Positions 1 to 6,094 of a DNA stretch of 27,255 nucleotides are shown here, piece after piece. The notes below the pieces were generated by a model. That model was not told where the DNA came from. It saw nothing but the letters and a program-made list of their open reading frames with translations, and did no database searches. This DNA comes from a virus: positions 1 to 27,255 of the IMG/VR virus record IMGVR_UViG_3300033999_000287; one strand, given 5' to 3'. Positions within the stretch are counted from its first letter, which is position 1. Each line of letters begins with the position of its first letter. Made by a program: the position numbers and the translations under genes.

Positions 1-2
1 AC

Positions 3-563
3 TTTACTCTGGACTTTGGCGATCCCACGGGGCGGATTCTCAGGCATCGGCCCTGGACGAGACCTCTGGAGGCGAACCAGGAGAACCCGGCCATTGGGGC
101 CTATGCCATCTTGTGGTGGAAGGACGGGTCCCAGCCCCTTGTGGAGTGGATGACGACTGAGCAAATCGAGGCCAATGCCGAACGGGGAGGCTCGTTTGGC
201 AACGACAATAGTCCCTGGGAGACGGACTGGGGCCAGATGGCCCGGAAAACTGTCCTGAAGCGGCTGCTCAACTACGTGCCTCTCGGAAAGGTGGCCAGCG
301 AGATGGTACGGCCGCCCAGTGACTGGCGGGAGGGGGACGCTCCATCGGGCGGCCCACGGGAGGAGGCCGGGGATAACGCGTCTTTGTTCGATCAGTATAT
401 GGCCTCGATCACCACGGCGGCCCCGGAGGGGATTGAGGCCGTGATTACGGCCATTCGGCAGGACGACCGCTTGGACCACGAAGAAAAAACGGAACTCTTC
501 AACGCGGCCACGGCCCGCAAGCGGGAACTGGTCAAAAGGAAACATGCGGAATCTGTGGCTTAA
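3..563 (+). CDS. recT: RecT-family single-strand annealing protein, 5' truncated by window edge
   Basis: The frame is open from the first bases of the window to the TAA at 561-563, so only the C-terminal ~186 residues are present. The pattern NPAIGAYAILWWKDG, then EWMTTEQIE, then PWETDWGQMARKTVLKRL followed by LLNYVPLG matches the conserved core of RecT/Bet-type annealing proteins, where a T-D-xx-x-M-A-x-K-T-V-x-R block precedes the C-terminal region. RecT proteins pair complementary single strands during phage recombination and replication. A TTG at 111 could be called as a start, but recognisable RecT sequence lies upstream of it, so the true start is outside the window. The last ~60 residues (from about base 330) are variable, acidic and polar, as is usual for the family. 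It lies directly upstream of the csrA-like gene on the same strand and begins the early/replication region. Confidence 0.88.
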   Translation, partial: FTLDFGDPTGRILRHRPWTRPLEANQENPAIGAYAILWWKDGSQPLVEWMTTEQIEANAERGGSFGNDNSPWETDWGQMARKTVLKRLLNYVPLGKVASEMVRPPSDWREGDAPSGGPREEAGDNASLFDQYMASITTAAPEGIEAVITAIRQDDRLDHEEKTELFNAATARKRELVKRKHAESVA

Positions 564-598
564 CACGTAGGGAATCTGCGAGAGAAAGGAGGAAAAGG

Positions 599-808
599 AT
601 GCTTGTTTTGACCAGGAAGGTGAATGAGCGGATCGTGTGCTCGAATGGGATGGTGATCACAGTCTTGGCGATCAATGGCTCATCGGTGCGAATTGGGATT
701 AAGGCCCCGCCCGATGTGACGATCTTGCGGTCGGAGCTGTGCCACCCAACTCGCGGAAGGGCGGAGAATGCCAATGAGTCGCACAGTCACAATCTGCGAA
801 CACGGTGA
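599..808 (+). CDS. csrA: Phage-borne CsrA/RsmA-like RNA-binding regulator
   Basis: The 69-residue product starts MLVLTRKVNERI and continues ITVLAI, then VRIGIKAPPDVTILRSEL. This is the CsrA fold signature: MLVLTRK strand 1, a G-x-x-I-x-I/V turn, and the VRIGIxAPxxVxVxRxEL strand with the RNA-contacting arginine. CsrA dimers bind GGA-containing hairpins, usually over ribosome binding sites, and alter translation and mRNA decay. A strong ribosome binding site (AGAAAGGAGG, 583-592) precedes the ATG, and the leader contains several GGA triplets, as expected for an autoregulated csrA; that regulation is inference. The gene follows recT by 35 bases and its 3' end overlaps the next small gene by about 35 bases. 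The tail after residue 50 (HPTRGRAENANESHSHN) is polar and not conserved. Family assignment is secure; the role in the phage is unknown. Confidence 0.9.
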   Translation: MLVLTRKVNERIVCSNGMVITVLAINGSSVRIGIKAPPDVTILRSELCHPTRGRAENANESHSHNLRTR

Positions 809-1013
809 ATGCGGTGTCTGTTACCGCTGTCGTTTGTGGCGCACAGCATCTGAGTTCGAGGCCCTGCGGGATGCCGTCGTACGGATGCGGGCGGCCCAGC
901 GGGCATACGTCCAGACCAAGGCCATCTCGGCCTTGCAGGAGGCCCAGGCGGCGGAGCGGAAGGTGGATAAGCTGCTCAAGCCGAAGGCCCCCGAACAACC
1001 ACGGCTCTTGTGA
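774..1013 (+). CDS. Small cysteine-rich hypothetical protein
   Basis: This 79-residue product is not recognised. Its N terminus has four cysteines in about 15 residues (C-EHGE-C-GV-C-YR-C), suggesting a small zinc-binding knuckle. The rest is a charged, alanine-rich stretch (residues ~25-70) likely to be one long helix or coiled coil. The ATG at 774 is preferred over the one at 768 because GCGGAG at 761-766 lies at a suitable distance; the difference is two residues. The gene overlaps the end of csrA, typical of compact phage early operons, and is followed closely by another small gene at 1040. A short DNA- or protein-binding early protein is possible, but this is inference. Confidence 0.55.
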   Translation: MSRTVTICEHGECGVCYRCRLWRTASEFEALRDAVVRMRAAQRAYVQTKAISALQEAQAAERKVDKLLKPKAPEQPRLL

Positions 1014-1039
1014 CTTGTACAAAGAAGGAGCCTTTGGGC

Positions 1040-1324
1040 ATGGCGGCATACGCGATTGAGGCCCGGAACGGATACACGATCGTCACCCTCTCTGGGAGGA
1101 AGGACCAATTCATCCTGGGGATGCGAAATGGCATGGCCTCGCAGCGGGAGGCCATGGAGATCTGGGCCAACTGGGCCTATGGCCTGGTCGAGGAGGGCGA
1201 GATCCCGCTCTACGTGGCGGAATCGCTGATCGACACTTTGGAGCGGCGGGCGGAAAGCTGCCTACCCGCCCCGATTCGGTGGCTGCGGAACTTGGGGACG
1301 AAGAAGGATAAGAGGACAGGATGA
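1040..1324 (+). CDS. Hypothetical early phage protein
   Basis: A 94-residue protein beginning MAAYAIEARNGY. The start at 1040 is chosen because AAGAAGGAG (1022-1030) sits nine bases upstream; a GTG at 1010 would add ten residues that run through this ribosome binding site. The N-terminal half reads as beta strands (YAIEARNGYTIVTLSGR), followed by a helical region (MASQREAMEIWANWAYGLVE) and a basic C terminus. No family is recognised. It lies between the cysteine-rich gene and the replication initiator gene, co-directional with both, so it probably belongs to the early operon. Confidence 0.55.
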   Translation: MAAYAIEARNGYTIVTLSGRKDQFILGMRNGMASQREAMEIWANWAYGLVEEGEIPLYVAESLIDTLERRAESCLPAPIRWLRNLGTKKDKRTG

Positions 1325-1396
1325 AATGACGGCAACGCAACTCTTAGTGCCTTCGGATAGGCACAATGCAGGAACGTCGCGAATCCGGTAATAATC

Positions 1397-2341
1397 ATGG
1401 ATGACTGGATTATTTTGACCTATGATATCGCCGACCGTCGCGAGGTGGGGATCATTGCCTCCCAGATGCGGCGTTCGCGATTTGAGGTGGTGGGGTATTT
1501 GGTCACCCTGTGGGGATGGTTTTCTCGAGAAACCCCCAACGGGCACGTGCAGATCGACGTGGCGACTCTCGCGGACGTCCTAGGGGTTCCGCGGCGCTTC
1601 CTCGACTGTCTCCTGGCCGTTGGCTGGCTTTCCGAGAACGACGGCATCTTACGTATTCCCCATTGGGACCGATGGCTCTCGCCGTCAGCAAAAGCCCGGC
1701 ATGCGGCGGCGTACTATCAGCGGTTTCGCCGGGCGCAGAATGGTGAGGAAGCTAAGATGAAAGCTGCACGCGCTCCCCCGGAACCTGTTCGACAAATGTT
1801 TGACAAATGTCAAACAAATGTCAAACATCCTTATAACGACGTCGACGACGACGAAAAAAGGGAAAAAGGGGGTCTGGGGGAAAAGGGGGAGGCCCCGGGG
1901 TCGTCGGACATTTGTCCGGACAAACGTCAGACGTCGGAAATCGTGGCGTGGTTTCGCACTTACGGGCGGATATGGGGCCCGCGGGGTCCGACCAGCAAGC
2001 GGGACCGTGCCCTGCTCTGGCGGGTCTGTGCCCTGGCGGCGGCGGGGGAAACCTGGGCCCAGGCCGCCCTGGAGGCGCTGGCTGCTGGGAATCCAACCCG
2101 GCCAGGGGCCTATCTCCAGAAGCTGACCCTGGAACTCGGGCCGCGGGATCCGCATGTCAGTCTGGTGCTGGCCGCGATCCCGGTTCCGGCCGAGATCCAG
2201 CGGGGTCCGCCGCCGGCGAGCACGCCGCGAGACGTGCCGCGCGACGAGCAGCCTCTCTCGCCAGAAGAGGCGCGGGCCCTGATCGCGGAGGCCATGGCCG
2301 TCATTGGTCGCGGTCAGAATGGAAACGGAAAAGACGGTTAA
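1397..2341 (+). CDS. Phage replication initiator-like protein (helix-turn-helix N-terminal, DnaD-like architecture)
   Basis: The 314-residue product begins MDDWIILTYDIADRREVG and has an N-terminal ~100-residue region (SRFEVVGYLVTLWGWFSRETPNGHV ... ADVLGVPRRFLDCLLAVGWL ... IPHWDRWLS) arranged like the winged-helix domain of phage replication proteins of the O/DnaD-like type. Next comes a polar linker rich in K, E, G and D (residues ~120-180), then a helical domain (SEIVAWFRTYGRIWGPRGPTSKRDRALLWRVCALAAAGETWAQ), and a proline-rich tail ending in PEEARALIAEAMAVI. The linker-coding DNA holds three 11-bp direct repeats (1791-1823), the place where lambdoid phages keep their origin inside gene O. 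No ATG with a strong Shine-Dalgarno is obvious; ATG 1397 is the natural start. Parts of the tail-coding DNA are duplicated downstream (2341-2520). Initiator function is inference from architecture, location and iterons. Confidence 0.6.
   Translation: MDDWIILTYDIADRREVGIIASQMRRSRFEVVGYLVTLWGWFSRETPNGHVQIDVATLADVLGVPRRFLDCLLAVGWLSENDGILRIPHWDRWLSPSAKARHAAAYYQRFRRAQNGEEAKMKAARAPPEPVRQMFDKCQTNVKHPYNDVDDDEKREKGGLGEKGEAPGSSDICPDKRQTSEIVAWFRTYGRIWGPRGPTSKRDRALLWRVCALAAAGETWAQAALEALAAGNPTRPGAYLQKLTLELGPRDPHVSLVLAAIPVPAEIQRGPPPASTPRDVPRDEQPLSPEEARALIAEAMAVIGRGQNGNGKDG
1791..1826 (+). repeat. 11-bp iterons inside the replication gene (candidate phage origin)
   Basis: The octamer ACAAATGT occurs at 1792-1799, 1803-1810 and 1814-1821, an exact 11-bp period (about one helical turn). 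The longer unit is GACAAATGTYW with variation in its last bases. Its reverse complement ACATTTGT recurs at 1908-1915 inside the near-palindrome GGACATTTGTCC, followed by GGACAAACGTC. The interval between holds a strongly purine-biased tract (1853-1897). Repeats with helical spacing within an initiator gene are the classic layout of a phage origin. The repeats force a biased peptide (FDKCQTNVK), which suggests the DNA rather than the protein is under selection. Confidence 0.5.
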
Positions 2342-2520
2342 TCCTGCGCCCGCGGAATCCGCAAGAGCGTCGAGCCCTGATCGCGGAGGCCGTGGCCCTC
2401 GCCGGAACTGCCTGTTCCGGCGGAAATCGAACACCCTCCAGGTCCCACGGCCAGGGTAAAGCCGCGACAAGCCGCGGTCAAAGAGCGGCCCCTTACGCCG
2501 CAAGAGCGTCGGGCCCTGGT
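2261..2520 (+). repeat. Degenerate repeated copies of the replication gene's 3' end
   Basis: The DNA encoding the tail motif P-x-E/Q-E-x-R-A-L occurs three times: at about 2261-2293 in the replication gene, 2359-2391 and 2498-2520. The 18-mer GCCCTGATCGCGGAGGCC is exact at 2276-2293 and 2374-2391. A second tail block (coding PVPAEI) at 2183-2197 recurs at 2414-2428. The copies after 2341 are in mixed frames (frame 1 around 2359-2403, then the zinc-ribbon gene's frame from about 2411), so the 2342-2518 gap is made of broken tail copies rather than an intact gene. Confidence 0.65.
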
Positions 2521-2521
2521 G

Positions 2522-2785
2522 ATGGTGAGAATTGTCGGAATGGAGACGGAACAGATGCTCGATCGCTGTCTAGCCTGTGGCAAGCCGATGGTGCGTTCCA
2601 AGGTGTTCATCCGTTACTGCTCGCCGGAGTGTGCCAGGGCCTTGGCCAAGCAAAACTACGATTGCAAACCAGCCAGCCGGCCCACCCTGGCGGAGCCCGG
2701 GACGCGGGCCAAGATTGAAGTCATGCAGCAACGAATAGCCAATCATGAGGAATGCTTTCACCCTCAAGACGCGCAACGGCAATAA
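2522..2785 (+). CDS. Small zinc-ribbon protein
   Basis: An 87-residue product with one clear metal-binding core: CLACGKPMVRSKVFIRYCSP followed by ECARAL, i.e. CxxC-(15)-CxxxC, resembling the short zinc fingers of phage and plasmid proteins. After this the chain is polar (YDCKPASRPTLAEPGTRAK) and ends in a short helix with a further HEECFH stretch. Start choice is uncertain: GTG 2519, ATG 2522 and ATG 2540 are all in frame and none has a strong Shine-Dalgarno. The frame is also open upstream, where it reads a broken copy of the replication protein's tail, so this gene may descend from a fusion with such a tail. RusA follows three bases after its stop. Confidence 0.6.
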   Translation: MVRIVGMETEQMLDRCLACGKPMVRSKVFIRYCSPECARALAKQNYDCKPASRPTLAEPGTRAKIEVMQQRIANHEECFHPQDAQRQ

Positions 2786-2788
2786 CCG

Positions 2789-3190
2789 ATGGGCAAAAGG
2801 TCGCCAAGCTTGATCAGTCTCCGCCTCCCTTATCCCCCCTCGGCAAACCGCATGTATCGCACATTTCGGGGCCGGACTACCTTAACCCAGGCGGTGCGGG
2901 ACTATCGGCGGCAAGTGGCCGAAGTTTGGTTCCAATCCCGAATCAAGGGCCAGCGGGGCTTTGACACAGGGGAACTCGCCCTGCGAATCAGAGCCTATCG
3001 GCCCGACAAGCGGCGGCGGGATGTTGATAACATCTTGAAGGTCCTCTGCGACGCCCTCCAGCATGCCGGCGTCATTGGCAATGATTCCCAATTTCGGGAA
3101 ATTGTGGTATCCTTCGAAGAAACCAAGCCGGGGGGCGAATTACGGATTGAAATCCGAAGACTGTCTCTATCTCAGAAAGGCCACGCTTGA
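2789..3190 (+). CDS. rusA: RusA-family Holliday junction resolvase
   Basis: The 133-residue product matches RusA endonuclease: an N-terminal PPSANRMYR motif (residues ~15-24), then RPDKRRRDVDNILKVLCDAL (~70-90), where the paired aspartates of the R-D-x-D-N block bind magnesium, then a further acidic residue in GVIGNDSQF (~94-102). RusA dimers cut Holliday junctions symmetrically, and phages use them to resolve branched DNA before packaging. Length is normal for the family (about 120-140). The gene starts three bases after the zinc-ribbon stop, suggesting translational coupling. Its last 14 codons, including the stop, are duplicated 81 bp downstream with differences that keep the encoded pattern (IEIRRLSLS against IKIRRFSLS). 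Confidence 0.92.
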   Translation: MGKRSPSLISLRLPYPPSANRMYRTFRGRTTLTQAVRDYRRQVAEVWFQSRIKGQRGFDTGELALRIRAYRPDKRRRDVDNILKVLCDALQHAGVIGNDSQFREIVVSFEETKPGGELRIEIRRLSLSQKGHA

Positions 3191-3306
3191 TAGAAGGCCT
3201 ACATGTCAAAACCGTGCAGGAAGCCGATTAAAATCCGGAGATTTTCCCTATCCCCGCAAAGGCACGCTTGATGGAAGGCGAACAGATCAAGACGGTGCGG
3301 GAATCG
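3145..3306 (+). repeat. Imperfect 81-bp tandem duplication across the rusA / next-gene junction
   Basis: 3145-3225 aligns without a net gap to 3226-3306. Each copy holds the end of a rusA reading frame with its stop (ending at 3190 and 3271) and then the beginning of the following gene (start near 3188-3193 in copy 1, aborted by TAA at about 3229; start at 3271 in copy 2). The unit is 81 bp, exactly 27 codons. Divergence preserves amino-acid pattern in both frames, so the copies look like related homologues joined by recombination rather than a very recent slip. Confidence 0.75.
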
Positions 3307-3531
3307 GAGGGGTTGAAAGAGATTCTCAAGGCCGCTCCGGTGGCCCTCTATCCGGTCCCCAAATGTGGCATTACGCCGCAGCAGGTCACGGCGGCCATGC
3401 AACTGGAACGGAGAAAGATTCCGATCCTGATTTGTGAAGATTGTTCCCCAGATGAAACTTATGTCGTGATCCCTCTTCGTGAACTCCCCTATTTCGTGGT
3501 GGAGCTCTATCGCGTGCTAGCGGGCCTCTAA
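3271..3531 (+). CDS. Hypothetical small phage protein
   Basis: An 86-residue product beginning MEGEQIKTVRESEG. It is not assigned to a family. The C-terminal half (ILICEDCSPDETYVVIPLREL, then PYFVVELYRVLAGL) looks like alternating strands ending in a hydrophobic helix; the CxxC-like pair is too small to call a zinc site. The ATG at 3271 is preferred to the TTG at 3268. Both ends of the gene are duplicated: its first ~12 codons have a copy 81 bp upstream after rusA, and its last ~22 codons with the stop have a copy 78 bp downstream. Confidence 0.55.
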   Translation: MEGEQIKTVRESEGLKEILKAAPVALYPVPKCGITPQQVTAAMQLERRKIPILICEDCSPDETYVVIPLRELPYFVVELYRVLAGL

Positions 3532-3615
3532 TCTGCCAGTCTCATGATCCGTCTTGGCGAATTTCCCTATTGCGTGGTGGAGCTCTATCGCCTGCTGGCC
3601 GCACTCTAATCTGCC
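3467..3615 (+). repeat. Imperfect tandem duplication (78-bp offset) of the preceding gene's 3' end
   Basis: 3467-3537 matches 3545-3615 with about 60 of 71 bases identical by hand alignment. Both copies encode the same C terminus with its stop, LPYFVVELYRVLAGL-stop against FPYCVVELYRLLAAL-stop, followed by the shared bases TCTGCC. The second copy has no start of its own and looks like a gene-end remnant. Confidence 0.8.
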
Positions 3616-3649
3616 GGCTGGTCGAGAAGGCCTGGGGGCGGGTGTTAGA

Positions 3650-3922
3650 ATGTCCGTCATGGAAACCCCAGCCCTACATCGAGCAACCCGGATTTACGAG
3701 GCCGCGGCCCGCGGACTGTGTGGGCGTGGGCTATTGTCCCAGCGCAAGGCGGCCAAGCTCTTGCGAATCAGTCGATATGCCGTGGTCCGGGGGCTGACTC
3801 GCAACGTGGATGATATCCCGCGGGTGGTGATTATCAGCCGCTGCCCGACCTGTGGGGGTCTTATACAGCGCCCCTGTCGGGCCTGTGCCCTTCGCCGAGG
3901 AAAGGAAAGGATTGAGGGATGA
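3650..3922 (+). CDS. Small helix-turn-helix protein with C-terminal zinc-binding cysteines
   Basis: A 90-residue protein. Residues ~29-52 (LLSQRKAAKLLRISRYAVVR, then GLTRN) read as a helix-turn-helix with the typical A-A-x-L-x-I/L-S turn. The C terminus has CPTCGGLIQRPCRACALR, a CxxC-(6)-CxxC zinc-ribbon-like pair. Together these suggest a small DNA-binding protein, perhaps a late-gene activator or an accessory packaging factor, but this is inference. ATG 3650 or 3659 may be the start; no strong Shine-Dalgarno is seen, and the longer open frame upstream runs through the duplicated gene end and is unlikely to be translated. The stop overlaps the next start by four bases (ATGA at 3919). Confidence 0.6.
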   Translation: MSVMETPALHRATRIYEAAARGLCGRGLLSQRKAAKLLRISRYAVVRGLTRNVDDIPRVVIISRCPTCGGLIQRPCRACALRRGKERIEG

Positions 3923-4287
3923 TGCCGATTCGCAAAGTCCTGGAACTGGTCCGAACCCTGATGAAATTCCCCCCCATTGAAGATGAGACGGCCCTGCGGG
4001 CGACTCTGCAGCAGGCAGGGGAGATTCTCCAGGCGATTTCGGCGATCACGCCTACCAAATTTGACGACTTGGCCCTCTCGGCCTTTGAGGTCCTGGTCAA
4101 CAATGATCAGGCCTGGGCCGTATTTTATACCCTGCTCAGATTTGTGGCCGCGGCCGATGATTTGTCTAAGCTGGTAGACCTCACCGGCTTGCCGGAAGAT
4201 CAGATTTTGCAATTGCGGGATGCGGTGCTTGATCAATCCATCGCAGCAGGGCTGAACAGCGGATTTGGCACGCCGCGAATGGCCTAG
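3919..4287 (+). CDS. Hypothetical helical phage protein
   Basis: A 122-residue product, mostly predicted helical and moderately acidic (FPPIEDETALRATLQQAGEI; KFDDLALSAFEVLVNNDQAW). No motif or family is recognised. It starts with two ATG codons at 3919 and 3922, the first overlapping the upstream TGA, which indicates coupling to the HTH/zinc gene. A very small gene with an excellent ribosome binding site follows at 4303. Position just before the lysis cassette suggests an early-to-late boundary gene. Confidence 0.6.
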   Translation: MMPIRKVLELVRTLMKFPPIEDETALRATLQQAGEILQAISAITPTKFDDLALSAFEVLVNNDQAWAVFYTLLRFVAAADDLSKLVDLTGLPEDQILQLRDAVLDQSIAAGLNSGFGTPRMA

Positions 4288-4302
4288 GAGGTTTAACGGC
4301 CA

Positions 4303-4365
4303 ATGGCGGAAGATGATCTGCAAGGCGGGACGGCGGCGATCCCCCCGAGCCCTTTTATTGACTGA
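4303..4365 (+). CDS. Possible 20-residue mini-protein
   Basis: ATG 4303 is preceded ten bases upstream by a perfect AGGAGG (4287-4292) that starts within the stop of the preceding gene. The frame encodes MAEDDLQGGTAAIPPSPFID and stops at 4363-4365. The ribosome binding site is among the best in this region and would otherwise serve no gene, since the next start is at 4384. It may be a leader peptide for the exported protein gene or a remnant. Protein-level evidence is lacking. Confidence 0.35.
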   Translation: MAEDDLQGGTAAIPPSPFID

Positions 4366-4383
4366 CTAGGAAATGGAGTGATG

Positions 4384-4971
4384 ATGCCCAAACGTCTGGC
4401 GGCTGTGGTCATCTTGAGCCTCGTGACGTCTGTGACGTCCTTTATGTCTGTGCTGGCTGATGAGGGCCTGCGGCTGGAAAAGCGGGATGGGGCCGTAGTC
4501 ATCGCGGCCGATGCCGCGGATATGGACGTCATCCCGCTGGGGAGTGACCGCTGGGCCCTTGTGCTGGCTGTCGGTGACCCTCCGCGGGTGCGGATTCTTT
4601 ATCTCCATCTTGAATTGAAACCCGGTCCCCCCGCTCCACCGCAACCCGATTTGCCGGAGGCCACTCGATTGGCTAGGGAGTGGCTATCTCTGGTGCCGCA
4701 AAAGGCCCGCGCCCGGGCCCCATTTCTGGCGGCAGCTTTCAATGGGGTAGCCGATGCCATCGAGGGCGGGCAACTCACGGATCTGCCAGCGATTATTGCG
4801 GCCAGTACGGCGGCCAACCGGGAGGCTGTGGGAGAATTCCGCAACGACTGGCTGGCCTGGTTTGAGCAACTGCGGGTCTATTTGAATGGGTTGGCGGAGG
4901 CCGGAAAACTCACCCTGCCGGCCGATCATGCCAGACTCTTTCGGGAGATTGCCAAGGGATTGAAAGAATGA
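4384..4971 (+). CDS. Exported protein of unknown function, upstream of the peptidase gene
   Basis: A 195-residue product with a clear Sec signal peptide: MPKRLAAVVILSLVTSVTS and a probable cleavage after VLA (about residue 25), before DEGLRLEKRDG. The mature part has a short beta-rich segment (VVIAADAADMDVIPLGSDRW ... RVRILYLHLEL), a proline linker (PGPPAPPQPDLPE), then a helical domain (residues ~90-195). There is no lipobox cysteine. GGAG at 4375-4378 supports an ATG at 4381 or 4384. Its 3' end overlaps the papain-like peptidase start by four bases (ATGA at 4968), so the two are probably co-translated. Possible roles are a periplasmic lysis accessory or a partner of the peptidase; neither can be shown from sequence. 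Confidence 0.6.
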   Translation: MPKRLAAVVILSLVTSVTSFMSVLADEGLRLEKRDGAVVIAADAADMDVIPLGSDRWALVLAVGDPPRVRILYLHLELKPGPPAPPQPDLPEATRLAREWLSLVPQKARARAPFLAAAFNGVADAIEGGQLTDLPAIIAASTAANREAVGEFRNDWLAWFEQLRVYLNGLAEAGKLTLPADHARLFREIAKGLKE

Positions 4972-5906
4972 CTACGGTTCCCCCACAATCGATTCTCTTC
5001 CTGGGCGGGTGGCGACATGATCCGGACCTGACATCGCGGATTTGCGCCGCCAATGGCCCGGCCGATCTCTACGCCGCGGCCCCGCACCTTAAGGATGGGG
5101 GCAAAGGGGCCCGCGTGATCCTCCTCAATGCGATGGCCGATCTGGAAAAGGGCTGGAGACCGTACCGGCCCCAGACCCGCGGAACATGCGTCGGGCGTGC
5201 TGGTGGTCGGGCATGCGACATCCTGGAGGCCCTCCAGGTCAAGGCCGGGGCGGACTGGGTGGCCCGCATTTCCAGTGAAATCGTTTATGGCTTTGCCCGG
5301 GTGGAAGTCGGCGGGCGGCGGATTCGGGGCGATGGGGCGGTTGTGGCCAATGCCGTCGAGGCGGTTCGGCGGTTGGGCGTGCTGCCCCGCGGGACCTATA
5401 CCGTCAACGGCCGGACATACATCATCCCGCCCGAGGACGACGACAGCTTGGCCGTGAAATGGGGCTGGGAGGGGGTGCCGGATGACCTGGAACCCCTGTG
5501 CCAGAAACACCTGGTCCGGGCCTGGGCCCCCATCACGAGTTATGAGCAGGCCCGCGATGCGATCGCGGCTGGCTATGTGGTCTGGTTCGGCACCAGTCAA
5601 GCCTTCTGGCGGTCCCTCCCCGCCCAACGGGATAGCCAGGGCTTTCTTCCCGCGCAAGGCAGAACGGCCCATAGCTGGCTGGCGGTGGGGGTAGATGACG
5701 CCCACCGGGAACCTCATTTGATCCTCGATAATCGATCCTGGGGGGATAGTTGGGTGGTCGGCCCGGATGGCGATTATCCTCTACCCCCGGGCTGTTATCG
5801 CTGTCGGGCGGCGGACTTCAATGGGGTGCTGCGTTATGGCGAGGCCTACGCCGTAGGTGATCTGGACGGTTTTCCTGTCAAGAAAGTGGATTATCTGCTG
5901 ATATGA
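4968..5906 (+). CDS. Papain-fold (C1-like) cysteine peptidase, candidate phage lysin
   Basis: The 312-residue protein shows the papain catalytic order. A glutamine and the nucleophile lie in PQTRGTCVGRAGGRACD (Q69, C74), the histidine in GRTAHSWLAVGVDD (H235) and the asparagine in LILDNRSWGDSW (N255), the last resembling the N-S-W-G box of C1 peptidases. Between them, ISSEIVYGFARVEVG and GAVVANAVEAVRRLGVLPRG match the substrate-cleft helices of the family. No signal peptide is visible. It sits between an exported protein and a holin-like protein with ATGA overlaps on both sides, so an envelope-degrading lysis function is the most economical reading. Planctomycete envelopes are protein-rich, so a protease rather than a muramidase would make sense. 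A capsid or tail maturation protease is the alternative. Confidence 0.72.
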   Translation: MTTVPPQSILFLGGWRHDPDLTSRICAANGPADLYAAAPHLKDGGKGARVILLNAMADLEKGWRPYRPQTRGTCVGRAGGRACDILEALQVKAGADWVARISSEIVYGFARVEVGGRRIRGDGAVVANAVEAVRRLGVLPRGTYTVNGRTYIIPPEDDDSLAVKWGWEGVPDDLEPLCQKHLVRAWAPITSYEQARDAIAAGYVVWFGTSQAFWRSLPAQRDSQGFLPAQGRTAHSWLAVGVDDAHREPHLILDNRSWGDSWVVGPDGDYPLPPGCYRCRAADFNGVLRYGEAYAVGDLDGFPVKKVDYLLI

Positions 5907-6094
5907 TGGAACTCCTTGCGGCGATCGTGATTGATTACCGGCTGCTGAGGCCCGATTATCGCTTGTCTGATCCGGTCCCCGTTGCCCCGCCGGCAGTGAA
6001 AGAGACTTTGGGGCCTGCGGTCAAGAGCTGCCCCGGCGGCCAATGCCCGGTCCCCAGAATCCGCTGGCGGCTGCTGCGCGGGAGGGGCCGATGA
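5903..6094 (+). CDS. Small protein in the lysis cassette
   Basis: A 63-residue product (or 62 from the second ATG) starting MMELLAAIVIDYRLLRPDYR. The first ten residues are hydrophobic but too short for a membrane span. The middle is proline-rich (PVPVAPPAVKETLGP) and the end is basic with a CPGGQC pair. It overlaps the peptidase stop by four bases and its own stop overlaps the next start by four (ATGA at 6091), so it fits a translationally coupled operon and is probably real. Function is unknown; a small lysis-timing or spanin-like role is only a guess from position. Confidence 0.5.
   Translation: MMELLAAIVIDYRLLRPDYRLSDPVPVAPPAVKETLGPAVKSCPGGQCPVPRIRWRLLRGRGR

Noticed and set aside
1685-2503. 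Long minus-strand open frame opposite the replication gene
   Set aside because: Rich in R, P and G as expected from the complement of a GC-rich gene; the + strand gene has domain structure.
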